A stretch of 6,380 nucleotides of DNA from an uncultured Clostridia bacterium (GCA_947367285.1 CANBDB010000091.1:1-6380), one strand, 5' to 3'. Positions 1-5,874 are shown, counted from the first letter of the stretch. Notes: generated from the letters alone by a model not told the origin. Numbers and translations: made by a program.

Positions 1-1
1 G

Positions 2-1486
2 TTGAAGCTTGCTCTCGATTTGAGCAACAAGAGCGCAATTTGCTACAAGGCTGCCATTGGTGTGTGCTTTGACGAGGATCTTGAGGCAAAATTTGCTTTG
101 CGCAAAAAAGTTTGCTCCGGTGTTCCCTCTCTCGAATTCAAATATGAGCGATACGACACGAGCGGCCTTCGTCCCGTGGTTATCGGAGCGGGCCCCTGTG
201 GTCTTTTTGCCGCATTAATTCTCGCAGAGGTGGGAGCTCGTCCCGTGGTTTTGGAGCGAGGTCTATCCATTGATGAGCGCGCAAAAGAAGTTGACAATTT
301 TGTAAAATTCGGAAGGCTTAATTCCGAGTGCAACGTGCAGTTCGGCGAGGGTGGTGCAGGCACTTACTCCGACGGCAAGCTAAAAAGCGGTTCTTTGAAT
401 AAATACAAATATAAAATTCTCAAGGAATTTATTGAGGCGGGTGCAACTCCCGATATTCTCTATTCCGCAACCGCGCATCTTGGCACGGACAAGCTCGGCA
501 CGATAGTTAAAAACATTAGAAAAAAGATAATCCAAAACGGCGGAGAGTTCATTTTCGGTGCAAAATTCACGAGCTTCGTATATATCGGCGACAAACTCTC
601 GGCAATTAAGTATATTAAAGACGGATGCGAGAATATTCTCGAGTGCACTGATGCGATTTTAGCAATTGGACATTCCGCGCGCGATACAATTAGCGATCTC
701 TACGAGGATGGATTCCAAATGATTCCCAAGGGATTTGGTGTGGGAATGAGAATAGAGCATCCGAGAGAATATATGAATGAACTGGTCTACGGTAAAGGGT
801 GCGACTCCTCGCTTGAGACGGCAACGTATCATCTCGTTACCCATCTCAAAAACGGAAGAAGTGTATACAGCTTTTGCATGTGCCCCGGTGGCACTGTTGT
901 GCCTGCGGCAAGTGAGTCCCGCGGTGTGGTAACCAACGGAATGAGCGTTTTTGACCGAAATGCCGACAATTCAAACTCCGCACTCCTTGTAAGCGTTACA
1001 CCCGAGGATTTTGGAAGCGATCACTCATTGGCGGGCATTGAATTCCAAAGAAAAATCGAGCAAGCGGCATTCGGTCTTTCGGGCTCATATGCTGCACCGA
1101 GCATCAAAATGGGCGAATTAAAGGAAAACTGTATGCCGAGTGGTATTTTGGGCGCAGTTAAGCCCTCGTATCCCATTGGAACACTTCCCTCCTCGCCAAG
1201 CAAATATATGCCCGAGTATATCGGTGCATGTCTATCCGAGGCATTTGACGATTTCGACGCATGGATGGGTGGATTCTACCTTCCCGACGCGGTACTGACG
1301 GGTCCTGAAACGAGAACGACCTCACCTATTCGCATGCTTCGTGACGAGAATACAAGAATGGCGGTGGCGCGCCCCAACATCTACCCCTCGGGTGAGGGTG
1401 CAGGATACGCGGGCGGTATCGTGACGAGCGCATACGACGGAGTTTTGTCCGCTCTTGCAATGCTTGAAAAATTTAAAATTGATTAA
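2..1486 (+). CDS. FAD-dependent dehydrogenase-like protein (COG2509 type), 5' partial
   Basis: This is a predicted cytoplasmic flavoprotein of the COG2509 group, usually annotated as NAD(P)/FAD-dependent oxidoreductase; the substrate of the family is not established. Visible evidence, numbered in the 494 residues present: an FAD-binding Rossmann motif GAGPCG at 62-67, closing with VVLERG about 20 residues later; the family block FGEGGAGTYSDGKL at 114-127; and a C-terminal FAD-contact block GEGAGYAGG at 464-472, before the last helix. The frame is open to the left edge, and the first codon in the window is TTG without a ribosome binding site. Family members usually have a longer N-terminal segment before the Rossmann motif than the roughly 60 residues here, so I read the gene as truncated by the window and not as starting at base 2. 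The gene stops at TAA 1484-1486, just before a strong terminator, so it is the last gene of its transcript. The family call is firm; the reaction is unknown. Confidence 0.88.
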   Translation: MKLALDLSNKSAICYKAAIGVCFDEDLEAKFALRKKVCSGVPSLEFKYERYDTSGLRPVVIGAGPCGLFAALILAEVGARPVVLERGLSIDERAKEVDNFVKFGRLNSECNVQFGEGGAGTYSDGKLKSGSLNKYKYKILKEFIEAGATPDILYSATAHLGTDKLGTIVKNIRKKIIQNGGEFIFGAKFTSFVYIGDKLSAIKYIKDGCENILECTDAILAIGHSARDTISDLYEDGFQMIPKGFGVGMRIEHPREYMNELVYGKGCDSSLETATYHLVTHLKNGRSVYSFCMCPGGTVVPAASESRGVVTNGMSVFDRNADNSNSALLVSVTPEDFGSDHSLAGIEFQRKIEQAAFGLSGSYAAPSIKMGELKENCMPSGILGAVKPSYPIGTLPSSPSKYMPEYIGACLSEAFDDFDAWMGGFYLPDAVLTGPETRTTSPIRMLRDENTRMAVARPNIYPSGEGAGYAGGIVTSAYDGVLSALAMLEKFKID

Positions 1487-1493
1487 TTCATTA

Positions 1494-1519
1494 AAAAGCA
1501 CCTCGGGCGAGGTGCTTTT
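1494..1519 (+). terminator. Rho-independent terminator of the FAD protein gene
   Basis: A perfect 11-bp stem (1494-1504 with 1509-1519, 5' arm AAAAGCACCTC) closes a 4-base loop 8 bases after the stop codon. The 3' arm ends in TTTT. The -35 box of the next promoter begins inside this T run, so terminator and promoter overlap. Confidence 0.9.
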
Positions 1520-1547
1520 GTCATTTCGGCAAGATTCGACATATACT
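1518..1547 (+). promoter_or_regulatory. promoter of the collagen-like gene
   Basis: TTGTCA at 1518-1523 (5 of 6 to the vegetative -35 consensus) is followed after 18 bases by TATACT at 1542-1547 (5 of 6 to the -10). The predicted start of transcription near 1554 gives a leader of about 34 bases. The same DNA bears a looser likeness to sporulation sigma-E boxes, so control by that factor cannot be excluded. Confidence 0.55.
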
Positions 1548-1551
1548 GTAA

Positions 1552-1567
1552 TTGGTGGGCTCACCAA
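1552..1567 (+). promoter_or_regulatory. inverted repeat at the 5' end of the collagen-like mRNA
   Basis: TTGGTG (1552-1557) and CACCAA (1562-1567) form a perfect 6-bp inverted repeat around the 4 bases GGCT. It sits at the predicted transcription start and 10 bases before the ribosome binding site. It could be a 5' hairpin that protects the mRNA or a small operator; the sequence does not decide between these. Confidence 0.45.
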
Positions 1568-1587
1568 ATAATATTACAGGAGTTTTT

Positions 1588-2463
1588 ATGAATAGAGATA
1601 ATCAGTCATACAGAAGCAATCGCTGTGGCGGATGCCACCGTCCTTGTGATGATGAAAACGTAATCATTTGTCCGCAGGGACCTGAAGGTCCTCAGGGTCC
1701 AACCGGTCCGCAAGGTCCTGCAGGAGAGATGGGACCACGAGGCCCTCAGGGAGTTCAAGGCGTTATGGGTCCAACGGGCCCTCAAGGTCCCATGGGTGCG
1801 CAAGGCCCCGTGGGTGAAAAAGGTGATGTAGGCCCCATAGGACCGACGGGCGCAACCGGTCCCCAAGGTATTCAAGGTGAAGTAGGTCCTGCCGGTCCGC
1901 AAGGTCCAATCGGTCCCATAGGTCCGCAAGGCCCTGCAGGTCCTCAGGGTCCCGCGGGTGAAATTGGAGCAACCGGTCCTCAAGGCCCTCAGGGCATTCA
2001 AGGAGACGTAGGCCCTCAAGGCCCTCGCGGTCTGCCCGGCGGAGTATTGTCATACGCGGATTTTTACGCGCTGATGCCCACGGATAACGGAACTCCCATA
2101 TCGGCTGGAGGCGACGTGGCATTCCCTAGAAACGGAGTTATAGCCAATACAAATATCGGCAGGATTAATGACAGCACCTTCTTGCTTTCGGCAGTGGGAA
2201 CTTACCTCGTTATGTGGAACGCGACCGTCACCGAAGCAGGTCAGCTCGTTTTGACCGCAAACGATGCCGAGCTTGCCTACACCGTTGTCGGCACGGATGA
2301 GGCAGGCGGTGAACTAGTGGGATTTACGGTTTTGAACGTTGTCGCTCCCACAACGTTGACAGTTCGCAACCCCGTTGGCAATACCACCGACGTCACCCTT
2401 ACTCCAAACGCGGGCGGAACACTCCCCGTCAGCGCGCATCTTACCATCGTTCAGTTGGCTTAA
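1588..2463 (+). CDS. collagen-like surface protein (BclA-type)
   Basis: The protein has 291 residues in three parts. Residues 1-30 are polar and hold four cysteines (C13, C16, C20, C28). Residues 31-150 are 40 uninterrupted Gly-X-Y triplets, rich in GPQ, GPA, GPT and GPI. Residues 151-291 form a beta-rich, mostly hydrophobic and Thr/Val-rich domain ending in HLTIVQLA, as in the jelly-roll C-terminal domains of Bacillus/Clostridia collagen-like (BclA, exosporium-type) proteins. By family knowledge, the C-terminal domain trimerises and seeds a collagen triple helix, giving a filament at the cell or spore surface. The start at ATG 1588 is chosen because AGGAG (1578-1582) lies 5 bases before it; an upstream in-frame TTG at 1552 falls in a hairpin and has no ribosome binding site. 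No signal peptide or LPXTG anchor is visible, so export or attachment must use another route, possibly the Cys-rich head. It is expressed alone, between two terminators. Confidence 0.9.
   Translation: MNRDNQSYRSNRCGGCHRPCDDENVIICPQGPEGPQGPTGPQGPAGEMGPRGPQGVQGVMGPTGPQGPMGAQGPVGEKGDVGPIGPTGATGPQGIQGEVGPAGPQGPIGPIGPQGPAGPQGPAGEIGATGPQGPQGIQGDVGPQGPRGLPGGVLSYADFYALMPTDNGTPISAGGDVAFPRNGVIANTNIGRINDSTFLLSAVGTYLVMWNATVTEAGQLVLTANDAELAYTVVGTDEAGGELVGFTVLNVVAPTTLTVRNPVGNTTDVTLTPNAGGTLPVSAHLTIVQLA
1678..2037 (+). repeat. collagen Gly-X-Y coding repeat (40 triplets)
   Basis: This is 360 bases of 9-base-periodic DNA encoding 40 Gly-X-Y triplets without interruption. Short units such as GGTCCTCAGGG and GGCCCTCAAGG recur with synonymous changes. 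Such tracts can change length by slippage or recombination, so triplet number may vary between strains. Confidence 0.9.
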
Positions 2464-2471
2464 AGAAAATG

Positions 2472-2492
2472 CCCACCCGAAATTCGGGTGGG
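2472..2492. terminator. bidirectional terminator between the collagen-like gene and rubredoxin
   Basis: CCCACCCGAA (2472-2481) and its exact complement (2483-2492) form a very stable hairpin. On the plus strand it is 8 bases after the collagen-like stop codon, followed by a T-rich tract. On the minus strand it is 8 bases after the rubredoxin stop, followed by a TTTTCTTT tract. It therefore serves two convergent genes. Confidence 0.85.
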
Positions 2493-2500
2493 TACATATT

Positions 2501-2659
2501 TTATTCAACGGGAGAAAACATTTCCTTTCCCACATCACAAAGGGGGCACAAAAAATCCTCGGGCAAATTATCAAAGGTTGTGCCGGGGGCAATGCCAAGC
2601 TCGGGCGCGCCCTCTTCCTCGTCATATTCCCATCCGCAAACGTCACAAATATATTTCAT
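2501..2659 (-). CDS. rubredoxin
   Basis: This 52-residue protein, reading from ATG at 2659, is a classical rubredoxin: a small cytoplasmic one-electron carrier with a single iron held by four cysteines. The ligands are visible as C5 and C8 (motif CDVCG) and C38 and C41 (motif CPLC). Between them is the family block GIAPGTTFDNLPEDF, and the protein ends in VGKEMFSPVE. The length matches the usual 50-55 residues. AGGAG at 2668-2672 lies 8 bases before the ATG, which fixes the start. The gene stands alone between two hairpin terminators. In anaerobic Clostridia, rubredoxin commonly feeds electrons to oxygen- and peroxide-reducing enzymes (rubrerythrin, flavodiiron protein); no such partner is adjacent, so the partner is unknown. 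Residue 10 is Trp where Tyr is frequent, which is a normal variant. Confidence 0.95.
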   Translation of the reverse strand: MKYICDVCGWEYDEEEGAPELGIAPGTTFDNLPEDFLCPLCDVGKEMFSPVE

Positions 2660-2686
2660 ATAGAAAGCTCCTTTCTTTTTTTATTT

Positions 2687-2692
2687 ATTATA
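2687..2692 (-). promoter_or_regulatory. probable -10 box of the rubredoxin gene
   Basis: On the minus strand a consensus TATAAT reads at 2692-2687, 14 bases before the ribosome binding site. No good -35 is found: at normal spacing it would overlap the 2711-2735 hairpin. The assignment rests on the -10 alone. Confidence 0.4.
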
Positions 2693-2710
2693 TCCAAATT
2701 TTACACAAAA

Positions 2711-2735
2711 TACCCACCCGAAATTCGGGTAGGTA
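2711..2735 (-). terminator. terminator of the hydrolase-oligoendopeptidase operon
   Basis: A 12-bp stem with a single C/A mismatch lies 6 bases after the oligoendopeptidase stop on the minus strand, and the following minus-strand bases are ATTTTGTG. The hairpin is almost the same sequence as the one at 2472-2492, and the similarity continues into the flanking ATATTTTA. Confidence 0.75.
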
Positions 2736-2741
2736 AATATT

Positions 2742-4439
2742 TTAGAATTTTGACGTGTCAAATTCCTTGAGATATTTCTTGAGGGGCTTAACTGTATTTT
2801 TAACTGTTCCGTCAACAAAGGGATTTTTAAGAGAAGCGCGTTTAACAAGCTCGGTGAAGGGGTATTTACCACCCATCTTGCAAAGCTTAACGTATTTTCC
2901 CCAAGCTTTGCCGTGATCACGTCTTGCCTCGTTGAAGAACTGGAATGCAACAACCTGTGCCAAAGTGTAGTCAATGTAATAGAAGGGTGAACCGAAAATA
3001 TGACTCTGTCTTAACCAATATCCGCCCCTCTCCAAAACGGGAGTATTATCGTATTTGATATGGGGAAGATATTTCTTTTCAATCTCTCTCCACTTAGCAC
3101 ATCTCTCCTCGTGAGATACCTCGGGATTCTCGTATACGAAATGCTGGAATTCGTCAACGGCAACTCCGTAAGGGATAAAGGTGAGTCCGTCGCAAACGTG
3201 GGAGTATCTATACTTGTCCGCGTCCTCCCCGAAGAAGCTTTCCATCCAAGGATACGTGATAAACTCCATACTCATGGAATGCATCTCGCACGCCTCAAGT
3301 GTTGGGCTGCGGTAATCGGGGCAAGCAATATTTCTTGACATATAGCCCTGGAATGCGTGTCCGAATTCGTGCGTAAGCACGTCAACGTCGCCACTCGTTC
3401 CGTTGAAGTTGGAGAAAATGAAGGGTGCCTTGTAGTCGGGGAAATATGTCATATAACCGCCGCCTGCCTTTCCCTGTCTTGCCTCGAGGTCGAGGAGCTC
3501 ATATTTCTTCATAAAGTTGAAGAAAGTGTTTGTCTCGTCGGAAAGCTCCGCGTACATCTTGGTCGCCTGCTCAACAAGATAATCTCTATCACCCTTGGGA
3601 GTGGCATTTCCACTCAAAAAGTCGATATTATAATCGTAGGATTGGGGATTTCTAATCTTTAGGCGCTTTGCCTGCTCCTTAAAGAGCTTGTTTGTGAACG
3701 GAACAAGATCCGCATAAATTTGCTCTCTATACGCCTTTACGTCCTTTGCGTTGTAGTCGGTTCGTCCAAGAGATTTGTAGCCGAGATCAATAAAGTTTTC
3801 ATATCCAAGCTTTTTCGCCATCGCGTGTCTTGTCTTTACGAGCTTATCGTAGATTTCTCCAAGCGCATCAAAATTCTCCTCAAAGAATTTGCAGTAAGCC
3901 ACGGTAGCTTCTTTTCTTGTCTTTCTATCGTTTGACGTTGTAAATTTGCCCATTTGAGGAAGATTGTAGATCTCTCCTCTAAACTTTATTTGCGCGGAAG
4001 AGATAAGCTTTGTGTACTCGCTAGAGAGCTTATTAATCTCCTGGAGCTCGGGAACTATCTTTTCATCAAACACCTCAAGCTGAGTTTGTACCATATTGAA
4101 AAGATGCTTGCCCCATTTGGCTTCAAGCTCAGGTCTGAATTTTGCACTAACAAGCGCCTTGTTGAATTTATTTGTGAAAACGGAGATTATGGGTGAAATC
4201 TCATCCATCAATTCCTGATTTGCCACGTTTTGAGGGTCCTGTGTGTCACAGGTGTACTTGACGTAGCCTATGCTGAAATTTGTATAAAGATGGTCGTTAT
4301 ACTTGAACATCTTTTTTAGCGCCTTGTTTTGCTCCTCAAAGCTTTCGGCAGAGTTGAATTCGTTTATAATATTATCAAAATCGCGCTCGATCTTTTTAAG
4401 ATCGGGTTTTTTAAACTTCATTTGTGAAAATTTTTTCAT
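2742..4439 (-). CDS. M3 family oligoendopeptidase (PepF-related)
   Basis: This 565-residue zinc metallopeptidase is expected to cut short peptides in the cytoplasm, recycling peptides taken up or left from protein turnover. The zinc site is visible: HEFGH at 357-361 gives H357 and H361 as ligands and E358 as catalytic base. The third ligand is most likely E385 in EMHSMSME, 24 residues after H361. Near the C-terminus, H480 and the Tyr cluster in SPFYYIDY (484-491) match the substrate-binding His/Tyr of the M3 family. The length is typical, and no signal peptide or membrane segment is seen. It resembles the branch of M3 enzymes related to but distinct from true PepF, so I give no symbol. The start ATG at 4439 overlaps the upstream hydrolase stop as ATGA, and GGGAGGAAG lies just before it inside the hydrolase gene, which implies translational coupling. 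It is the second and last gene of the operon. Confidence 0.93.
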   Translation of the reverse strand: MKKFSQMKFKKPDLKKIERDFDNIINEFNSAESFEEQNKALKKMFKYNDHLYTNFSIGYVKYTCDTQDPQNVANQELMDEISPIISVFTNKFNKALVSAKFRPELEAKWGKHLFNMVQTQLEVFDEKIVPELQEINKLSSEYTKLISSAQIKFRGEIYNLPQMGKFTTSNDRKTRKEATVAYCKFFEENFDALGEIYDKLVKTRHAMAKKLGYENFIDLGYKSLGRTDYNAKDVKAYREQIYADLVPFTNKLFKEQAKRLKIRNPQSYDYNIDFLSGNATPKGDRDYLVEQATKMYAELSDETNTFFNFMKKYELLDLEARQGKAGGGYMTYFPDYKAPFIFSNFNGTSGDVDVLTHEFGHAFQGYMSRNIACPDYRSPTLEACEMHSMSMEFITYPWMESFFGEDADKYRYSHVCDGLTFIPYGVAVDEFQHFVYENPEVSHEERCAKWREIEKKYLPHIKYDNTPVLERGGYWLRQSHIFGSPFYYIDYTLAQVVAFQFFNEARRDHGKAWGKYVKLCKMGGKYPFTELVKRASLKNPFVDGTVKNTVKPLKKYLKEFDTSKF

Positions 4440-5329
4440 ATTCTTCCTCCCAATGATTTTTCAACAAACTTTTTAATTGCTCCCCCATAGACCTCGGTTT
4501 GCTTGTACATTCCGTTGCCGTGGTTGCAACCCTCAAGAATTACAATCTCCGTTTCACAGGGATTGTTCTCCTTTATGTTCTCAAATAAATTTTCTAACTT
4601 TTCCATGCTTCCTGCGGACAAAAACAAAGGATATTTGCAATTTTTAGCGATATACACACCGTTAAAATCGCGAATATCAACACCGTTTTCTTTATTGAAA
4701 TTAGCAATCGCACACTCCGCAACCTTATCGCCACCACTCTTAAATACTTCGCGAGAAACATTTTGGAAAAATGACTCAATGCTGGATGTGGGTGCATCGG
4801 AAATAAGACATTTTACATTCTTCATATCCTTGTCGGCAAGGTGTAAAACGATGCCTCCGCCCATACTCAATCCATGAATGATTATAGCGCCATCGGGAGA
4901 CATCTCGTTGACCTTATCCACCCAATTCATCATATCGCGGTGTTCAAGCGCGCCAAATGTGATTTTCTTTCCCTCGCTGGGCCCGTGTGCACGTTGATAC
5001 GGAATAAGCACATTGAAACCAAGTGAACGATAGAAAAGTCCCGGAAATGCCCATTCCCTCTCCGCATGACTGCCAAAGCCGTGAACAGTAATAACCGTTC
5101 CGCGCGCGTTTTCACAGGGATAATACACACCCTGCAGCATCAGTCCATCGTGGCTCATGATTTGAATGTATTCGTGTGGAAGCTTTTGAATTTCTGCAAG
5201 ACTGTCGTGTACCTTTTTTATAGTCGCGTACCACGAGTCCTCTGGACCCACCATCTTGTATGCCTTGTTTATATCAGGTCTTGAGAGAAGCTTGCCAAAT
5301 AATATCTTTGCTTTTATATTTTCAAACAT
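4436..5329 (-). CDS. alpha/beta hydrolase (serine esterase/lysophospholipase-like)
   Basis: This 297-residue cytoplasmic alpha/beta hydrolase fold protein has an undetermined substrate, probably a small ester or acyl compound. Visible motifs: the oxyanion-hole turn VHGFG at 82-86; the nucleophile elbow GLSMG with S155; SDAP at 177-180 after the next strand; and a C-terminal GCNHG with H270 as the likely catalytic histidine. The usual acid position after strand 7 reads AGSMEK and has no Asp, so E243 or a relocated residue must serve if the triad is complete. I chose ATG 5329 because AAGGGG (5336-5341) lies 6 bases upstream. The longer frame from TTG 5389 would begin inside the -35 box of the promoter. 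There is no signal peptide. It is the first gene of a two-gene operon, overlapping the peptidase by 4 bases, so the two may act together in breaking down peptides or their esters; that link is inference. Confidence 0.87.
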   Translation of the reverse strand: MFENIKAKILFGKLLSRPDINKAYKMVGPEDSWYATIKKVHDSLAEIQKLPHEYIQIMSHDGLMLQGVYYPCENARGTVITVHGFGSHAEREWAFPGLFYRSLGFNVLIPYQRAHGPSEGKKITFGALEHRDMMNWVDKVNEMSPDGAIIIHGLSMGGGIVLHLADKDMKNVKCLISDAPTSSIESFFQNVSREVFKSGGDKVAECAIANFNKENGVDIRDFNGVYIAKNCKYPLFLSAGSMEKLENLFENIKENNPCETEIVILEGCNHGNGMYKQTEVYGGAIKKFVEKSLGGRI

Positions 5330-5360
5330 TTTAAGCCCCTTATAGATATAATTTTCTTCA

Positions 5361-5389
5361 ATTATAACACTATTTTTCGTTTCTTGCAA
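5361..5389 (-). promoter_or_regulatory. promoter of the hydrolase-oligoendopeptidase operon
   Basis: On the minus strand TTGCAA (5389-5384) is separated by exactly 17 bases from a perfect TATAAT (5366-5361). The bases TGT just before the TATAAT make an extended -10. Predicted transcription starts near 5354, giving a leader of about 25 bases before ATG 5329. Confidence 0.8.
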
Positions 5390-5427
5390 TAAAAATAAAT
5401 AAATTTAATACCTCAATCAAAAAATAC

Positions 5428-5456
5428 TTGACAATCGGCGATAAATATGGTAATAT
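5428..5456 (+). promoter_or_regulatory. strong promoter of the tRNA-Ser transcript
   Basis: A perfect TTGACA (5428-5433), 17 bases, then TAATAT (5451-5456) form a near-consensus vegetative promoter on the plus strand. Transcription should start near 5463. No comparable promoter is seen between here and the intact tRNA-Ser at 5751, so this one most likely drives it across a leader of about 290 bases. Confidence 0.8.
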
Positions 5457-5471
5457 ATTAAAGTCATAAGA

Positions 5472-5559
5472 CACGGAGGATTAGATCGGCTGCGCCGATT
5501 AAGTGCGCAGTGGATTCGCTTGCCGATGGCAACCGAGCCACTTCTCAAATCTCTCCGTG
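5472..5559 (+). ncRNA. structured leader RNA domain, three-way junction (unknown family)
   Basis: The RNA folds by inspection into three helices. P1 pairs 5472-5482 (CACGGAGGATT) with 5548-5559, 11 bp with one bulged U. P2 is a 6-7 bp hairpin, 5484-5490 with 5494-5500, with a 3-base loop. P3 pairs AGTGG 5509-5513 with CCACT 5538-5542, then CG with CG, then TTGCC 5520-5524 with GGCAA 5528-5532. It starts about 9 bases after the predicted transcription start and precedes the broken tRNA-Ser half. I recognise no known riboswitch class or tRNA in it. The length (88 bases) and the CTCTCCG-like end are tRNA-Ser-like, but it does not form a cloverleaf. It may instead be a small palindromic mobile repeat transcribed by accident. 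Confidence 0.4.
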
Positions 5560-5573
5560 ACAAATACACGGAG
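5553..5573 (+). promoter_or_regulatory. alternative hairpin competing with leader helix P1
   Basis: CTCCGTG (5553-5559) can pair with the downstream CACGGAG (5567-5573) around a 7-base loop, extendable by AATC/GATT. The same bases form P1 with 5472-5478, so the two helices exclude each other. One choice buries and the other frees the start of the tRNA-Ser-like half. Confidence 0.4.
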
Positions 5574-5610
5574 GATTATCGAAGTGGTCATAACGAGGCG
5601 GTCTTGAAAA
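5570..5610 (+). pseudogene. broken tRNA-Ser, 5' half only
   Basis: Bases 5577-5610 are identical over 34 bases to 5758-5791 of the intact tRNA-Ser, 181 bases downstream. The acceptor start GGAG also matches, while acceptor positions 5-7 read GAT and not AGG. The copy has the D arm, the 5' anticodon stem and the UGA anticodon loop (anticodon 5605-5607). The match ends at the first base of the 3' anticodon stem. The 3' stem, T arm and acceptor are missing; only a scrap, AATCCCTT at 5642-5649, recalls the T stem. It cannot be a working tRNA. It is the promoter-proximal copy, so it may mark an old recombination or insertion inside the tRNA gene. Confidence 0.85.
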
Positions 5611-5635
5611 TTTGCAGTCGCGAATTTCTGCAAAT
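5610..5635 (+). repeat. hairpin right after the tRNA-Ser break
   Basis: ATTTGCAG (5610-5617) and CTGCAAAT (5628-5635) form a perfect 8-bp inverted repeat with a 10-base loop. It begins exactly where identity to tRNA-Ser ends. It could be a degenerate variable arm of the broken tRNA or the end of an inserted sequence. Confidence 0.5.
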
Positions 5636-5750
5636 GTCCAAAATCCCTTGCTACGCTTGATGTTTTCGCCCTTCCGACGAAGCAGAAAATTATTCCTTCT
5701 AAAACTTTTTCTAAAAAATTCGCAAATCTAAAAACTTAATAGTCTTATAC
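5636..5750 (+). other. gene-free spacer between broken and intact tRNA-Ser
   Basis: This AT-rich spacer has no coding frame of note and no promoter that I can see. The 8-mer GCGAATTT at 5620-5627 has its complement at 5716-5723, so the spacer could close into a long loop. The last 10 bases before the intact tRNA (AGTCTTATAC) resemble the AGTCATAAGAC after the upstream promoter, which suggests flank and gene were duplicated together. Confidence 0.4.
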
Positions 5751-5839
5751 GGAGAGGTATCGAAGTGGTCATAACGAGGCGGTCTTGAAAACCGTTTGGG
5801 AGCAATCCCACAAGGGTTCGAATCCCTTCCTCTCCGCCA
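5751..5839 (+). tRNA. tRNA-Ser (anticodon UGA)
   Basis: This is a complete class II tRNA with encoded CCA. The acceptor stem pairs GGAGAGG (5751-5757) with CCTCTCC (5829-5835), with discriminator G5836 and CCA at 5837-5839. The anticodon stem is 5779-5783 with 5791-5795, and the loop carries TGA at 5786-5788, which reads UCA and probably other UCN serine codons. The long variable arm expected for serine is TGGGA 5797-5801 with TCCCA 5806-5810 around GCAA. The T arm is AAGGG, TTCGAAT, CCCTT (5812-5828). It is followed within 4 bases by a terminator. The closest promoter is far upstream at 5428, so processing of a long precursor by RNase P is expected. Confidence 0.97.
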
Positions 5840-5842
5840 AAC

Positions 5843-5874
5843 ATATGCGGTTTTGATCAAACAAAACCGCATAT
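5843..5874 (+). terminator. terminator of the tRNA-Ser transcript
   Basis: A perfect 13-bp stem (ATATGCGGTTTTG at 5843-5855 with 5862-5874) has a 6-base loop and lies 4 bases after the tRNA CCA. The trailing sequence TAATTTGC is only moderately T-rich, but the stem contains its own T run. Confidence 0.8.

Larger units (their letters stand above)
5471..5578 (+). repeat. 95-base unit bounded by a 13-base direct repeat
   Basis: ACACGGAGGATTA occurs at 5471-5483 and again at 5566-5578. The second copy runs on into the tRNA-Ser 5' half. Removing one 95-base unit would place the upstream promoter directly before that tRNA half. This suggests the unit was inserted with, or created, the duplication. 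Confidence 0.7.

Noticed and set aside
1520..1547. Sporulation sigma-E or sigma-K promoter for the collagen-like gene
   Set aside because: The boxes fit sigma-E only loosely (spacing 12, several mismatches), while a vegetative promoter fits better; nothing else here shows sporulation.
1606..2122. Long minus-strand frames opposite the collagen-like gene
   Set aside because: They are by-products of the periodic Gly-X-Y DNA on the plus strand, with no ribosome binding site and a low-complexity composition.
2375..2770. Plus-strand frames across 2375-2770
   Set aside because: They run through two terminators and lie opposite the clear rubredoxin gene; no start signal or family content.
3060..4196. 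Several plus-strand frames of 70-100 codons
   Set aside because: All lie antisense within the well-supported M3 oligoendopeptidase gene.
5471..5578. CRISPR or phage attachment array
   Set aside because: Only two copies of a 13-base repeat with one 82-base spacer; not a CRISPR, and no integrase is visible in the window.
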